Shown piece by piece: positions 48,148-55,493 of a DNA stretch of 64,000 bases. The notes under the pieces are model-generated. The model was given only the letters and a program-made list of their open reading frames with translations. It had not been told where the DNA came from and made no database searches. Position 1 is the first letter of the stretch. Each line of letters starts with the position of its first letter. A program made the translations under genes and the position numbers. Origin of the DNA: an uncultured Paraglaciecola sp. Lineage in GTDB: Bacteria > Pseudomonadota > Gammaproteobacteria > Enterobacterales > Alteromonadaceae. Location of the stretch: NCBI GenBank assembly GCA_947498355.1, contig CANMKA010000018.1:1-64000 (forward strand), written 5' to 3'.

Positions 48148-48786
48148 CTAGTTCCAAATCAACACTTGTATAGGGGTAGGGTTATAAGCGTTGCAAGGAT
48201 TATTAAGTTGTGGGCAATTAGAAATTAACACTATTGTGTCCATTTGTGCCTCAAGCTCAACGTATTTTCCGGCTCCACTAATACCGTCGGCAAAACTCAG
48301 TTTGCCGTCTGATGTGATGGGCACATTCATAAAAAAGTTGATGTTGTGGGCGATATCGCTTTTATTCATGCCAAGTTCTTCGTTCTCAGCAATGGCCAGC
48401 AGCCAACTATCGCGACACGCATGCATACATTTTTTGTCGAGGGCATAACGCACTGTATTCGACTCAGTGGCACAGGCTCCACCCAGAGTATCGTGTCTGC
48501 CACAGGTATCTGCGGTAATTTTTAGTAGAGGGCGACAGTCGTTAGTCATGAGTACGCTGCCTGCTGTTAGGTATACATTGCCTTGCTCGCGTATGGTGTC
48601 TACTGCGCTGTATCGTTCTTTAGGATCTTTGGCATTGTAGAAGAGGGTATCGGCGGCTTGGTTTCCTTCAACGTCAAGGATGCGAATAGTTTGCCCTTGT
48701 TTGACCACTTTTAAATAGTAATCGCCTGCGCCGACCATGTCTTGAATGACGGCATTTTCTGCCATTAATGTACTTTCAACTATCAT
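48148..48786 (-). CDS. DUF1989 protein, UAAP2-type (carboxyguanidine deiminase subunit)
   Basis: The 212-residue DUF1989 protein is of the smaller (urea-amidolyase-associated protein 2) type. Conserved parts are [19 protein letters not shown], the putative metal site [23 protein letters not shown], and [18 protein letters not shown]. In characterised guanidine degraders the two DUF1989 proteins form carboxyguanidine deiminase (CgdA/CgdB), which converts carboxyguanidine to allophanate and ammonia. It lies between its larger partner (8 bp away) and the carboxylase. Confidence 0.9.
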   Translation of the reverse strand: MIVESTLMAENAVIQDMVGAGDYYLKVVKQGQTIRILDVEGNQAADTLFYNAKDPKERYSAVDTIREQGNVYLTAGSVLMTNDCRPLLKITADTCGRHDTLGGACATESNTVRYALDKKCMHACRDSWLLAIAENEELGMNKSDIAHNINFFMNVPITSDGKLSFADGISGAGKYVELEAQMDTIVLISNCPQLNNPCNAYNPTPIQVLIWN

Positions 48787-48794
48787 GTTTTTTC

Positions 48795-49538
48795 CTATAG
48801 CCCCAAGTGATATAAGCGGTTATTTTCGAACCCTCGTTGATTCTCTGAACATGCGTTTTTGCAAAGGTCATCCTCTGCAATAGGCGCAGATTGAAGTATC
48901 TGATAGGTCACAGGCTTAAAGGGGTAGTCTGACGCTGGGTTAAGAGGGTGTGGACAGGTATGCATTAGCACGATTGTGTCCATTTCGAAGCGCAGTTCAA
49001 TCATATCACCGGCTTGGCTGTAGCCGTTTTGGTATGCTAAGTTGCCTTGTTCGTTTGGTTTTACACAGCTGAAAAAATTGACGTTTGCCGCTAAATCTTT
49101 TTTACCCAAACCGTATTTGGTGGCTTCAACTAAAAACGCATCATTGCCGTTTTGTAACCATTGGTTACTATCTTGCTGATAGTCTCTGTCATGCCACTTT
49201 TGGCGAACCATGTTGCGGTTACTATTGCCGCACACTGTGTCATGCCAGCCAAGCGTATCATCTGTGATAGAGCAAAAAATTCGGCCCATATCTGAATACA
49301 GGCAATGACCTTTGGTCAGTTTAAAGGTGTGTTGGCACTTTAGGGTATCGGGAGCGTTGTATTTTTCTAATAGATTTTCTGGGTTGTAAAATAACATGCC
49401 CAAATTGGCTCCACCTTCTTGGTCAATCAGCCGCAAACTGGTACCGCGGCGCATCCGCATTGACCAGTGTTTGCCACCCGCAAGGGTATCTTCGTACAAA
49501 GGTTGTTGAGAAATGGGTGTTGGCTTGTGTTGGCTCAT
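48795..49538 (-). CDS. DUF1989 protein, UAAP1-type (carboxyguanidine deiminase subunit)
   Basis: The 247-residue larger partner of the DUF1989 pair has [18 protein letters not shown], the metal-site segment [23 protein letters not shown], and [18 protein letters not shown]-terminal extension (residues about 215-247) is absent from the smaller protein. It overlaps the upstream ABC ATPase gene by four bases, so transporter and enzyme genes are one transcription unit. It probably forms the deiminase with the 212-residue protein. Confidence 0.9.
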   Translation of the reverse strand: MSQHKPTPISQQPLYEDTLAGGKHWSMRMRRGTSLRLIDQEGGANLGMLFYNPENLLEKYNAPDTLKCQHTFKLTKGHCLYSDMGRIFCSITDDTLGWHDTVCGNSNRNMVRQKWHDRDYQQDSNQWLQNGNDAFLVEATKYGLGKKDLAANVNFFSCVKPNEQGNLAYQNGYSQAGDMIELRFEMDTIVLMHTCPHPLNPASDYPFKPVTYQILQSAPIAEDDLCKNACSENQRGFENNRLYHLGL

Positions 49539-50311
49539 GAGGATTGCGTTCCTACCTGTTTAATGAGTTGCTGGGCTTGTTGCTTCTGGGCGTGAGAGCG
49601 CAACGGAATATCAAAGGTGACTTGGGCACCATAGGCTTGAGGGGCGTGGGGGTCGTCTCTGAGTTTATCGAAGACCCAAAGGCGTGAACCCAGTTCAAAG
49701 CCCTCTTTAATGTCATGGGTGACCATAAAGATGGTCAGTTTGTTTTTTTGCCAAATGTCTCGGATCAGTGTGTGCATGTCGCTGCGTATGCCAGGATCAA
49801 GGGCACCAAAAGGTTCATCAAGCAGAAGCACTTTGGGCGACTTCATTAATGCCTGAGCAATGGCTAGCCTTTGCTGCATGCCTCCCGATAGCTGATGAGG
49901 ATATTGATTGATGGCTGGGGTTAGACCTACCGCCTCGATAAACTCTAAGGCTTTTTGTTTAATGGCCTTTTTTCGGCGACCAAAGGTCCAGCCAACTAGC
50001 TTGGCCTGAGAAAACTCGTCGGCGATCATCACGTTTTGCAAGGCAGTAAGATGAGGGAACACTGAGTATTTTTGAAACACGATACCGCGTTCGGCATCGG
50101 GCTCAGACTTGAGCAATTCGCCATCAAGGCTGATCGAACCTTTGCTAACTTGTTCGCGACCTAACAAAAGATTAAGGAAAGTCGATTTTCCGCAACCAGA
50201 AGCGCCTACCATAGACACGAACTCTCCCTGCTCGACGTTAAGATTCAAGCGTTCTAAGACTTGATTGTCGCCATAGGATTTCCAGACATTGTTAATAGAA
50301 ATAAAGCTCAT
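49535..50311 (-). CDS. ABC transporter ATP-binding protein (guanidine/urea-type)
   Basis: The 258-residue NitT/TauT-type ATPase has Walker A GASGCGKST (about 36-44), Q-loop FQKYSVF, signature LSGGMQQR, Walker B KVLLLDEPFGALD and the switch His in MVTHD. It powers the permease encoded 24 bp upstream. The position between riboswitch and catabolic genes marks guanidine or a guanidinium compound as the likely substrate. Confidence 0.93.
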   Translation of the reverse strand: MSFISINNVWKSYGDNQVLERLNLNVEQGEFVSMVGASGCGKSTFLNLLLGREQVSKGSISLDGELLKSEPDAERGIVFQKYSVFPHLTALQNVMIADEFSQAKLVGWTFGRRKKAIKQKALEFIEAVGLTPAINQYPHQLSGGMQQRLAIAQALMKSPKVLLLDEPFGALDPGIRSDMHTLIRDIWQKNKLTIFMVTHDIKEGFELGSRLWVFDKLRDDPHAPQAYGAQVTFDIPLRSHAQKQQAQQLIKQVGTQSS

Positions 50312-50335
50312 AGTATTGCTCGTATCCTGTTCACT

Positions 50336-51160
50336 TTACTTGCCGCTTTCGATTGAGTGATACCAAGGAAAGGCTCTCTCAGATGTTTTACGCAGTAAAT
50401 AATCCATTAGAAAAGCCAATAAGGTAATCCAAATGACATAAGGAAAAATCACGTCCATAGATAAATAACGACGCACTAAAAATATCCTATAGCCGAGACC
50501 TTCTTGCGCAGCAATGGCTTCTGCAGCAATTAGAAATAACCAAGCTGCCCCCAGAGAGAGGCGCATAGAAGCCAGCAACCGAGGCAATATTTGTGGTAAC
50601 ACGACACGAATGGCGACCAGCCAAGAGGAGGCACCCAAAGTTTGTGCCTTAATCAGTTGCTCAGCAGGCAGTTGTAGTACTCTGGATTGCATATCTCTTA
50701 TCATCACAGGAGCCGTGCCGATAAATATCAACATGATTTTTGCCAGTTCACCTAGGCCGAAGCTAATAAACAAAATGGGCAAAATTGCCATTGGCGGTAC
50801 TAGTGAGATAAACGTGATAAGAGGTGAAAGTCCAGATCGTGCCAAAGGAATGAGCCCAGTTAACAAGCCAATCGTTAAACCTGTTACGGCACTTAAGCTA
50901 ATCCCCACACTGATGCGATAAAGGCTGGCGCTAGTGTCTTGCCAAAACAGGTATTCCCCTGTTCGTTTGTTTTCGGTAAGGGCTAAGCGATCTATGGCTT
51001 TGTATATTTGTTCAAAGCTTGGTAAGAGTTTGTCGTTCGGGTTTTCAGCTAGGCGTTCGCTTGACGCACCCCAGTAAACAAAAAAGATCAGCACAAAGGG
51101 TAAAATACTCAGAAAGATAGCCAAGGCTTTCGATGGCTTGATGTTCATCAGTTTCTTCAT
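50336..51160 (-). CDS. ABC transporter permease (guanidine/urea-type)
   Basis: The 274-residue inner-membrane permease has about six helices and the NitT/TauT permease motif. The cytoplasmic loop for ATPase contact is EQLIKAQTLGASSWLVAIRVVLPQ, carrying the EAA-type pattern. It lies second in the transporter set, 119 bp after the binding-protein gene, with a strong hairpin in that gap. Confidence 0.92.
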   Translation of the reverse strand: MKKLMNIKPSKALAIFLSILPFVLIFFVYWGASSERLAENPNDKLLPSFEQIYKAIDRLALTENKRTGEYLFWQDTSASLYRISVGISLSAVTGLTIGLLTGLIPLARSGLSPLITFISLVPPMAILPILFISFGLGELAKIMLIFIGTAPVMIRDMQSRVLQLPAEQLIKAQTLGASSWLVAIRVVLPQILPRLLASMRLSLGAAWLFLIAAEAIAAQEGLGYRIFLVRRYLSMDVIFPYVIWITLLAFLMDYLLRKTSERAFPWYHSIESGK

Positions 51161-51234
51161 ATTGGGTACCTAATACTTAAAGTGCGATTGCTGACAAGGG
51201 ACAGTAGACGACAAGACAAAGTAGACAGTCAGGT

Positions 51235-51263
51235 AAAGTGAGCTGAGATGGCCAGCTCACTTT
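51235..51263 (-). other. Intercistronic hairpin after the binding-protein gene
   Basis: AAAGTGAGCTG and its complement form a perfect 11-bp stem with a 7-nt loop, 16 bases past the binding-protein stop. Such hairpins commonly protect the upstream message and lower expression of downstream genes, which suits a binding protein needed in excess. Confidence 0.6.
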
Positions 51264-51279
51264 GTCTGCGTAAACTTGA

Positions 51280-52317
51280 CTATTTAAGCTTTCCGTCTGC
51301 TGCCATTTGCATATAGCTGGGGTCAAATCTTAGTTGAATGTTGTTTTTATCGCCGACAATGCCTGCTGGCGTTTCAATGCCGATAAAGCTTGCATCTGAG
51401 GCCCCATCACCCAGTAGGCCGTGTTCAAAGGAGAAATCAGCAACATACTGCATAGTTTTAGGAAGCTGGCTGCTTTTGGTAAATGCCACTGCATCCGCTG
51501 GGCTATAAAACATTTTGGTGGTAGCCAATTGTGCTTTGTATCCGGCTAAGTCAGTACCTGATGCTTTCGCCATATGCGTAAGTGCTTGATCATTGTTCTG
51601 CATTTTTGCCATGATCTCATACCAAGCCCCTGCTAACGCTTTACCTAGCTTAGGATTGGCCTTAAGGGTTTTGGTATTAACCACAAGCAAGTCAATGATT
51701 TCACCTGGTATCTGAGACGAGTCAAATACTTTGGTGCTGTTTGGCATGGCTGTAATTTCTGAAAGTAGTGGGTTCCAAGTGACCACTGACGTAACATCTT
51801 TGGTGGTGTAAGCGGCGACCAAGTCGGCATCCGAAGTATTAACTACTTTAACATCTCGTTCGCGAAGCCCCATGCTTTCTAAGCCCCTCGCTAGCAAGTA
51901 GTGTGAAACACTTAATTCAACTAGGTTAACTTGCTGGCCTTTAATGCTTTTTAAAGAGCTATGATCCTTAAGCACTATCCCATCATTACCGTTTGAAAAG
52001 TCACCCACAACTAACGCAGTACTATCTACAAAGCTGGCTGAAGGGATTGTCAGGGCGTCCATGTTTGTCATGGTGCAAGCATCGAATTCGCCGGCTGTGT
52101 ATTGGTTGATTGACTCGATATAGTCGTTAATTTGTACCACATCAATTTCAATGTCGTACTTGTCGGCCCATTTTTTTACGATGCCTGATGAATCACCGTA
52201 TTCCCAAGGCATCCAACCTACGTAAATAGACCAACACACAGAGAATTTGTCTTTGGCAAAGGCATTTGCCGAAGTGAGTAAAGCAAGGGTGAGCAGCGCA
52301 GCTTTGATTTTTTTCAC
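51280..52317 (-). CDS. ABC transporter substrate-binding protein (guanidine/urea-type)
   Basis: The 345-residue periplasmic protein has a signal peptide (MKKIKAALLTLALLTSANAFA) and a NitT/TauT-like fold: FSVCWSIYVGWMPWEYGDSSG, GEFDACTMTNMDALTIPS, then VVTWNPLLSEI. It belongs to the group annotated 'putative urea ABC transporter substrate-binding protein', which is regularly tied to UAAP genes. The start is a GTG with GGAG about six bases upstream. It is the first gene after the guanidine-I riboswitch, so its expression should rise with guanidine. Confidence 0.93.
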   Translation of the reverse strand: MKKIKAALLTLALLTSANAFAKDKFSVCWSIYVGWMPWEYGDSSGIVKKWADKYDIEIDVVQINDYIESINQYTAGEFDACTMTNMDALTIPSASFVDSTALVVGDFSNGNDGIVLKDHSSLKSIKGQQVNLVELSVSHYLLARGLESMGLRERDVKVVNTSDADLVAAYTTKDVTSVVTWNPLLSEITAMPNSTKVFDSSQIPGEIIDLLVVNTKTLKANPKLGKALAGAWYEIMAKMQNNDQALTHMAKASGTDLAGYKAQLATTKMFYSPADAVAFTKSSQLPKTMQYVADFSFEHGLLGDGASDASFIGIETPAGIVGDKNNIQLRFDPSYMQMAADGKLK

Positions 52318-52373
52318 GAGTTATCTCCAAATGTTTACACAGAAATCGTTGGCAAGAGGCAAGAACTAATTAA

Positions 52374-52505
52374 CCTCCCGGGCTTTTATCCCTCCGTGTA
52401 ACCCTTTGCAGATAGCAAACTATTCAAGTTGAATAGGGAACTGGGTTGATAACTCTCGGACCAGACATCGACTCATGATTCGTATCGATCGGAACCCTAG
52501 TTATC
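52374..52505 (-). promoter_or_regulatory. Guanidine-I (ykkC-I) riboswitch
   Basis: Read on the minus strand, the region contains the conserved guanidine-I aptamer blocks in order: CTAGGGTTCCG (near 52499), CTGGTCCGAGAG (near 52464), then ACACGGAGGGATAAAAGCCC followed by GGGAG (52398 down to about 52375). GATAACT before the first block pairs with AGTTATC after the second, forming the P1 stem; ACGAATCATGAGTCG-type sequence caps it. It sits 57 bases before the GTG of the binding-protein gene. I could not define a terminator downstream, so control may be translational. This class turns genes on when free guanidine rises. Confidence 0.93.
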
Positions 52506-52598
52506 TATTTAGTTAGGGCGATAATCGTTACTCGCCTCAAGCTTTGATTCGATTAGAACAGTAAGAAGTGGTATTGAATAGGGTTAATTTTACATATG

Positions 52599-52621
52599 GG
52601 TGATGCAAATATTGCATCACC
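52599..52621. promoter_or_regulatory. Palindromic site upstream of the guanidine operon
   Basis: GGTGATGCAA-ata-TTGCATCACC is perfect with 10-bp arms. It lies about 95 bases before the riboswitch and 62 bases past the LysR stop. A related site (TGCAAA-t-TTTGCA) lies directly in front of the LysR gene, so both fit a LysR-type binding site. It could alternatively be the 3' hairpin of the LysR message. Confidence 0.6.
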
Positions 52622-52683
52622 TATTAGACTTAATATTTTGCGCAAATGGCCAATGGTCCTCGTAGCTGATGTTCGCAGAATAC

Positions 52684-53586
52684 CTAGTTTGATTTATGCT
52701 CCAAAATGTTGACTAATTGCTGCGCAAATTTAGCCGCGGCAACCGGTAAAGTCCGGCCTTTTAAGTGACCAACATAGACCTCTCCCGGCGGCACATCTTG
52801 GACGTCGAGTTTGACTGCTGTCATATTCATAAAACTTAAGTCTACGGGGAGCCCAACCTCTATCTGAAAGGTTATGCATTGACCTAGGGATGCTTTGTAA
52901 CGCAAAAACTCAAAACTGTCAGATTCGATCACAGGCGACAAGGTATATAGGGCTTTGCTTGCTTTACGATCTAAGATCTGGCGTATCCCGAATTGATTAG
53001 TAGGCAAGGCTAGGGGGAACTGCAAGCAATCGCTAAGCTTTAAGCTTGATTGCTGGGCAAGGGGATGTTTGGCCGACATGATCGCGTAAATGGGTTGCTT
53101 GGATATGGATAGGATATGAAAGTCAGCTAGGTTTTCAGGTTCGAATACAATTGCTAAGTCGGCATTCATGTCGCGCAGAGCCTGTTCGGCGGCTTTTCGG
53201 TCGCGCCTTTGCACGTCAAAGGTTACTTGAGGATGAAGCTCTTGATATTGATGGATTTGATTGGGCAGAAAAAACGGAAGTAAGGCTTGGCTACATGCGA
53301 CTTTGACATTACCCCGTCGCTCACCTCTAAGATCGGCAATCTGGCTCTTTACCTTTTCAATATCTGATAATTGTTCGCGCACATGATGCAAAAAGACTTC
53401 CCCAGCCGCCGATAGTTTAACACCACTAGGTAGGCGCTCGAAGATTTCGGTGCCTAACTCTTCTTCAAGAGCCAGTATGCGCCGATTGAGTGCGGTGGAG
53501 GTAATGGTTAACGATTGTGCTGCTTTTCGGATAGACCCCACTTCAACTATGGTTTTGAAAAAAAAGTAGTCTTGTAAATGGCGCAT
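52684..53586 (-). CDS. LysR-family transcriptional regulator
   Basis: The 300-residue regulator has an N-terminal winged helix (FFKTIVEVGSIRKAAQSLTITSTALNRRILALEEELG is the HTH region, about residues 9-45) and a periplasmic-binding-like effector domain (about 90-295). It is the gene directly upstream of the riboswitch on the same strand, so it probably controls the guanidine operon and, through the site at 53604, itself. The effector is unknown; guanidine, allophanate or a nitrogen signal are possibilities. Confidence 0.93.
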   Translation of the reverse strand: MRHLQDYFFFKTIVEVGSIRKAAQSLTITSTALNRRILALEEELGTEIFERLPSGVKLSAAGEVFLHHVREQLSDIEKVKSQIADLRGERRGNVKVACSQALLPFFLPNQIHQYQELHPQVTFDVQRRDRKAAEQALRDMNADLAIVFEPENLADFHILSISKQPIYAIMSAKHPLAQQSSLKLSDCLQFPLALPTNQFGIRQILDRKASKALYTLSPVIESDSFEFLRYKASLGQCITFQIEVGLPVDLSFMNMTAVKLDVQDVPPGEVYVGHLKGRTLPVAAAKFAQQLVNILEHKSN

Positions 53587-53600
53587 AGGGGTACTCTTTG

Positions 53601-53620
53601 TGATGCAAATTTTGCACTGC
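53601..53620. promoter_or_regulatory. Probable autoregulatory site of the LysR gene
   Basis: TGATGCAAATTTTGCACTGC holds the inner palindrome TGCAAA-t-TTTGCA at 53604-53616, 14 bases before the LysR ATG. It shares the outer GATGCAA...TTGCA pattern with 52599-52621. Confidence 0.5.
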
Positions 53621-53861
53621 TATCAGAATAAATAAGTCTAATAGTAAGTCGGCTGTCAAACTAGGGGACATAGATAAATATTTTGAAAATATCTTAAAAG
53701 TGGATGATTGTCGGTACAAAGTGGTTTACTGTTAAGTAGAAGGTTGATACCAACCTTGGGAAATCCTGCAGTTTTTTGTGTTAGCTCAGGTGTTTATCCT
53801 CAACACTGTGCGCAATGCAGATACCTGTCGGATCTTACTCTTCATCCTTACGGAGGCGCGG

Positions 53862-55259
53862 ATGCCACAAAAAGACGTTACCCACACTAAAATTTATGTG
53901 CTAGACACCAATATTCTGCTTCACGAACCTCTCGCTTTTTTATCCTTTAAAGAACACGATGTAGTTGTCCCCATGACAGTCCTTGAAGAACTTGATTACA
54001 TCAAAGACAGCAAAAAAGACGTGGCACGAGACGCCCGGGTTTCGATTCGCTCAATGGAAGATTTGCTCCATGATGCTACCCCAGAGCAGCTGATGAAGGG
54101 CGTATCTATGCAAGGTATTGCCGCAGGTGATACAGCTCCCACTGGTAATTTGTCTATTTTTGTCGACCACGGTATGCCTGTTGCTCAACAAGTCTTCACC
54201 AGTAACGAAAACGACAACCGTATTATTAACAGTGCCTTGCACCTGCAAGCCAAATGTAACCCAAGGCAAGTGGTGTTGGTCACCAAAGACATCAATATGC
54301 GCCTTAAAGCCAAAGGCGCGGGTTTAGGTCATGTAGAAGACTATCGAACAGATCAACTGGTTACGGATATAAAATATTTATCTAAGGGTTACCACGAGTT
54401 TGATGGTGATTTTTGGGAGCAAGTCAAAGCGGTAGATAGCCGCACAGAAGGGCGTGACACCATTCACACCATAGACAAGAAAGTCTTACCTGAGGCCTAC
54501 GTAAATGAGTTTTTACTCGACGATAGTCAGCATTTTGCTGGTTTAGTAGAGTCGGTTTCTAAAGACCATATCGAAGTGTTAGATTTAGGCTACGAGCGGT
54601 TGATGGGCCGCAAAGCATGGGGTATTACGCCAAAAAATATCGGTCAAGGTATGGGGCTGCACGCCTTACTTGATCCCCATATCGACTTGGTAATTCTGAC
54701 CGGACCTGCGGGCAGTGGCAAAACCTTACTCGCTCTCGCCGCGGCTTTAGAAATGGTGGTGGAAAAGAATATGTACGATAAGATTATCGTAACCCGAAGT
54801 ACCCCAGAAATAGCCGAGTCGATTGGGTTTTTGCCCGGTACCGAAGAGGAAAAAATGGCACCTTGGCTTGCAGCTATTACCGACAGCTTAGAGGTGTTGC
54901 ATAAAAACGACGAAAACGTCAAAGGCTCTATGAGTTACATCATGGAAAAAGCCAACATTCAGTTTAAGTCGGTCAACTTCATGCGCGGGCGCAGTATTCA
55001 AAATGCCATTGTGATTTTAGATGAGTCACAAAACCTCACGGCGTCTCAACTAAAAACCATCATTACGCGCTGCGGCGAAGGGACTAAATTAATTTGTAGC
55101 GGTAATTTGGCCCAGATTGACAGTAACTACTTAAGCGCGGTGACCTCGGGTTTGACTTACTTAGTAGAGAAATTCAAAAACTTCTCCGGCAGTGCCACGT
55201 TAAACTTAGACGGCGTAGTGCGCAGCCGATTAGCAGAATTTGCCGAAAAAGAGCTGTAA
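53862..55259 (+). CDS. PIN-PhoH fusion ATPase/ribonuclease (PhoH2-like)
   Basis: The 465-residue protein has an N-terminal PIN domain (about 10-150; YVLDTNILLHEP, VVVPMTVLEELDYIK, DNRIINSALH with the acidic nuclease residues) and a C-terminal PhoH ATPase (about 265-465; Walker A GPAGSGKTLLALAAALE, FMRGRSIQNAIVILDESQN). Known PhoH2 proteins unwind and cut RNA. The start at 53862 is set by GGAGG five bases before the ATG; an in-frame ATG 28 codons earlier would add an unrelated tail. It is monocistronic with a strong terminator. Confidence 0.93.
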   Translation: MPQKDVTHTKIYVLDTNILLHEPLAFLSFKEHDVVVPMTVLEELDYIKDSKKDVARDARVSIRSMEDLLHDATPEQLMKGVSMQGIAAGDTAPTGNLSIFVDHGMPVAQQVFTSNENDNRIINSALHLQAKCNPRQVVLVTKDINMRLKAKGAGLGHVEDYRTDQLVTDIKYLSKGYHEFDGDFWEQVKAVDSRTEGRDTIHTIDKKVLPEAYVNEFLLDDSQHFAGLVESVSKDHIEVLDLGYERLMGRKAWGITPKNIGQGMGLHALLDPHIDLVILTGPAGSGKTLLALAAALEMVVEKNMYDKIIVTRSTPEIAESIGFLPGTEEEKMAPWLAAITDSLEVLHKNDENVKGSMSYIMEKANIQFKSVNFMRGRSIQNAIVILDESQNLTASQLKTIITRCGEGTKLICSGNLAQIDSNYLSAVTSGLTYLVEKFKNFSGSATLNLDGVVRSRLAEFAEKEL

Positions 55260-55285
55260 TGCTTTAGCCAAATTTCAAGCGTACT

Positions 55286-55310
55286 AAGGGGCTGACAAAG
55301 CCCCTTTTTT
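55286..55310 (+). terminator. Rho-independent terminator of the PhoH gene
   Basis: AAGGGGCT-gacaa-AGCCCCTT is followed by a T run, 27 bases past the stop. Confidence 0.93.
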
Positions 55311-55493
55311 GTAGGCCGGGACCTTATATTAATCTGTATAGGGCTAGTAGCCCACCGACAGTTTTAACATCAGACCATAAAATAGCTGGTCTTTTAAGGC
55401 TATTTTTGTGTTGTTAGAGATAAATGGTTTTTTTGGTCAACGAATGACTTGAACGGTATTAAACTCCTTTTAAATCGTGAAAAAATTATGCTG

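Noticed and set aside
48796..48820. A match of about 11 bases (ATAGCCCCAAG) to the sequence before repeat copy A at 752
   Set aside because: Too short, inside a coding region, and not part of the repeat shared by copies A and B.
52318..52373. A transcription terminator between the guanidine-I aptamer and the binding-protein gene
   Set aside because: No GC-rich stem followed by a T run is present in this segment, so I did not annotate an intrinsic terminator as the expression platform.
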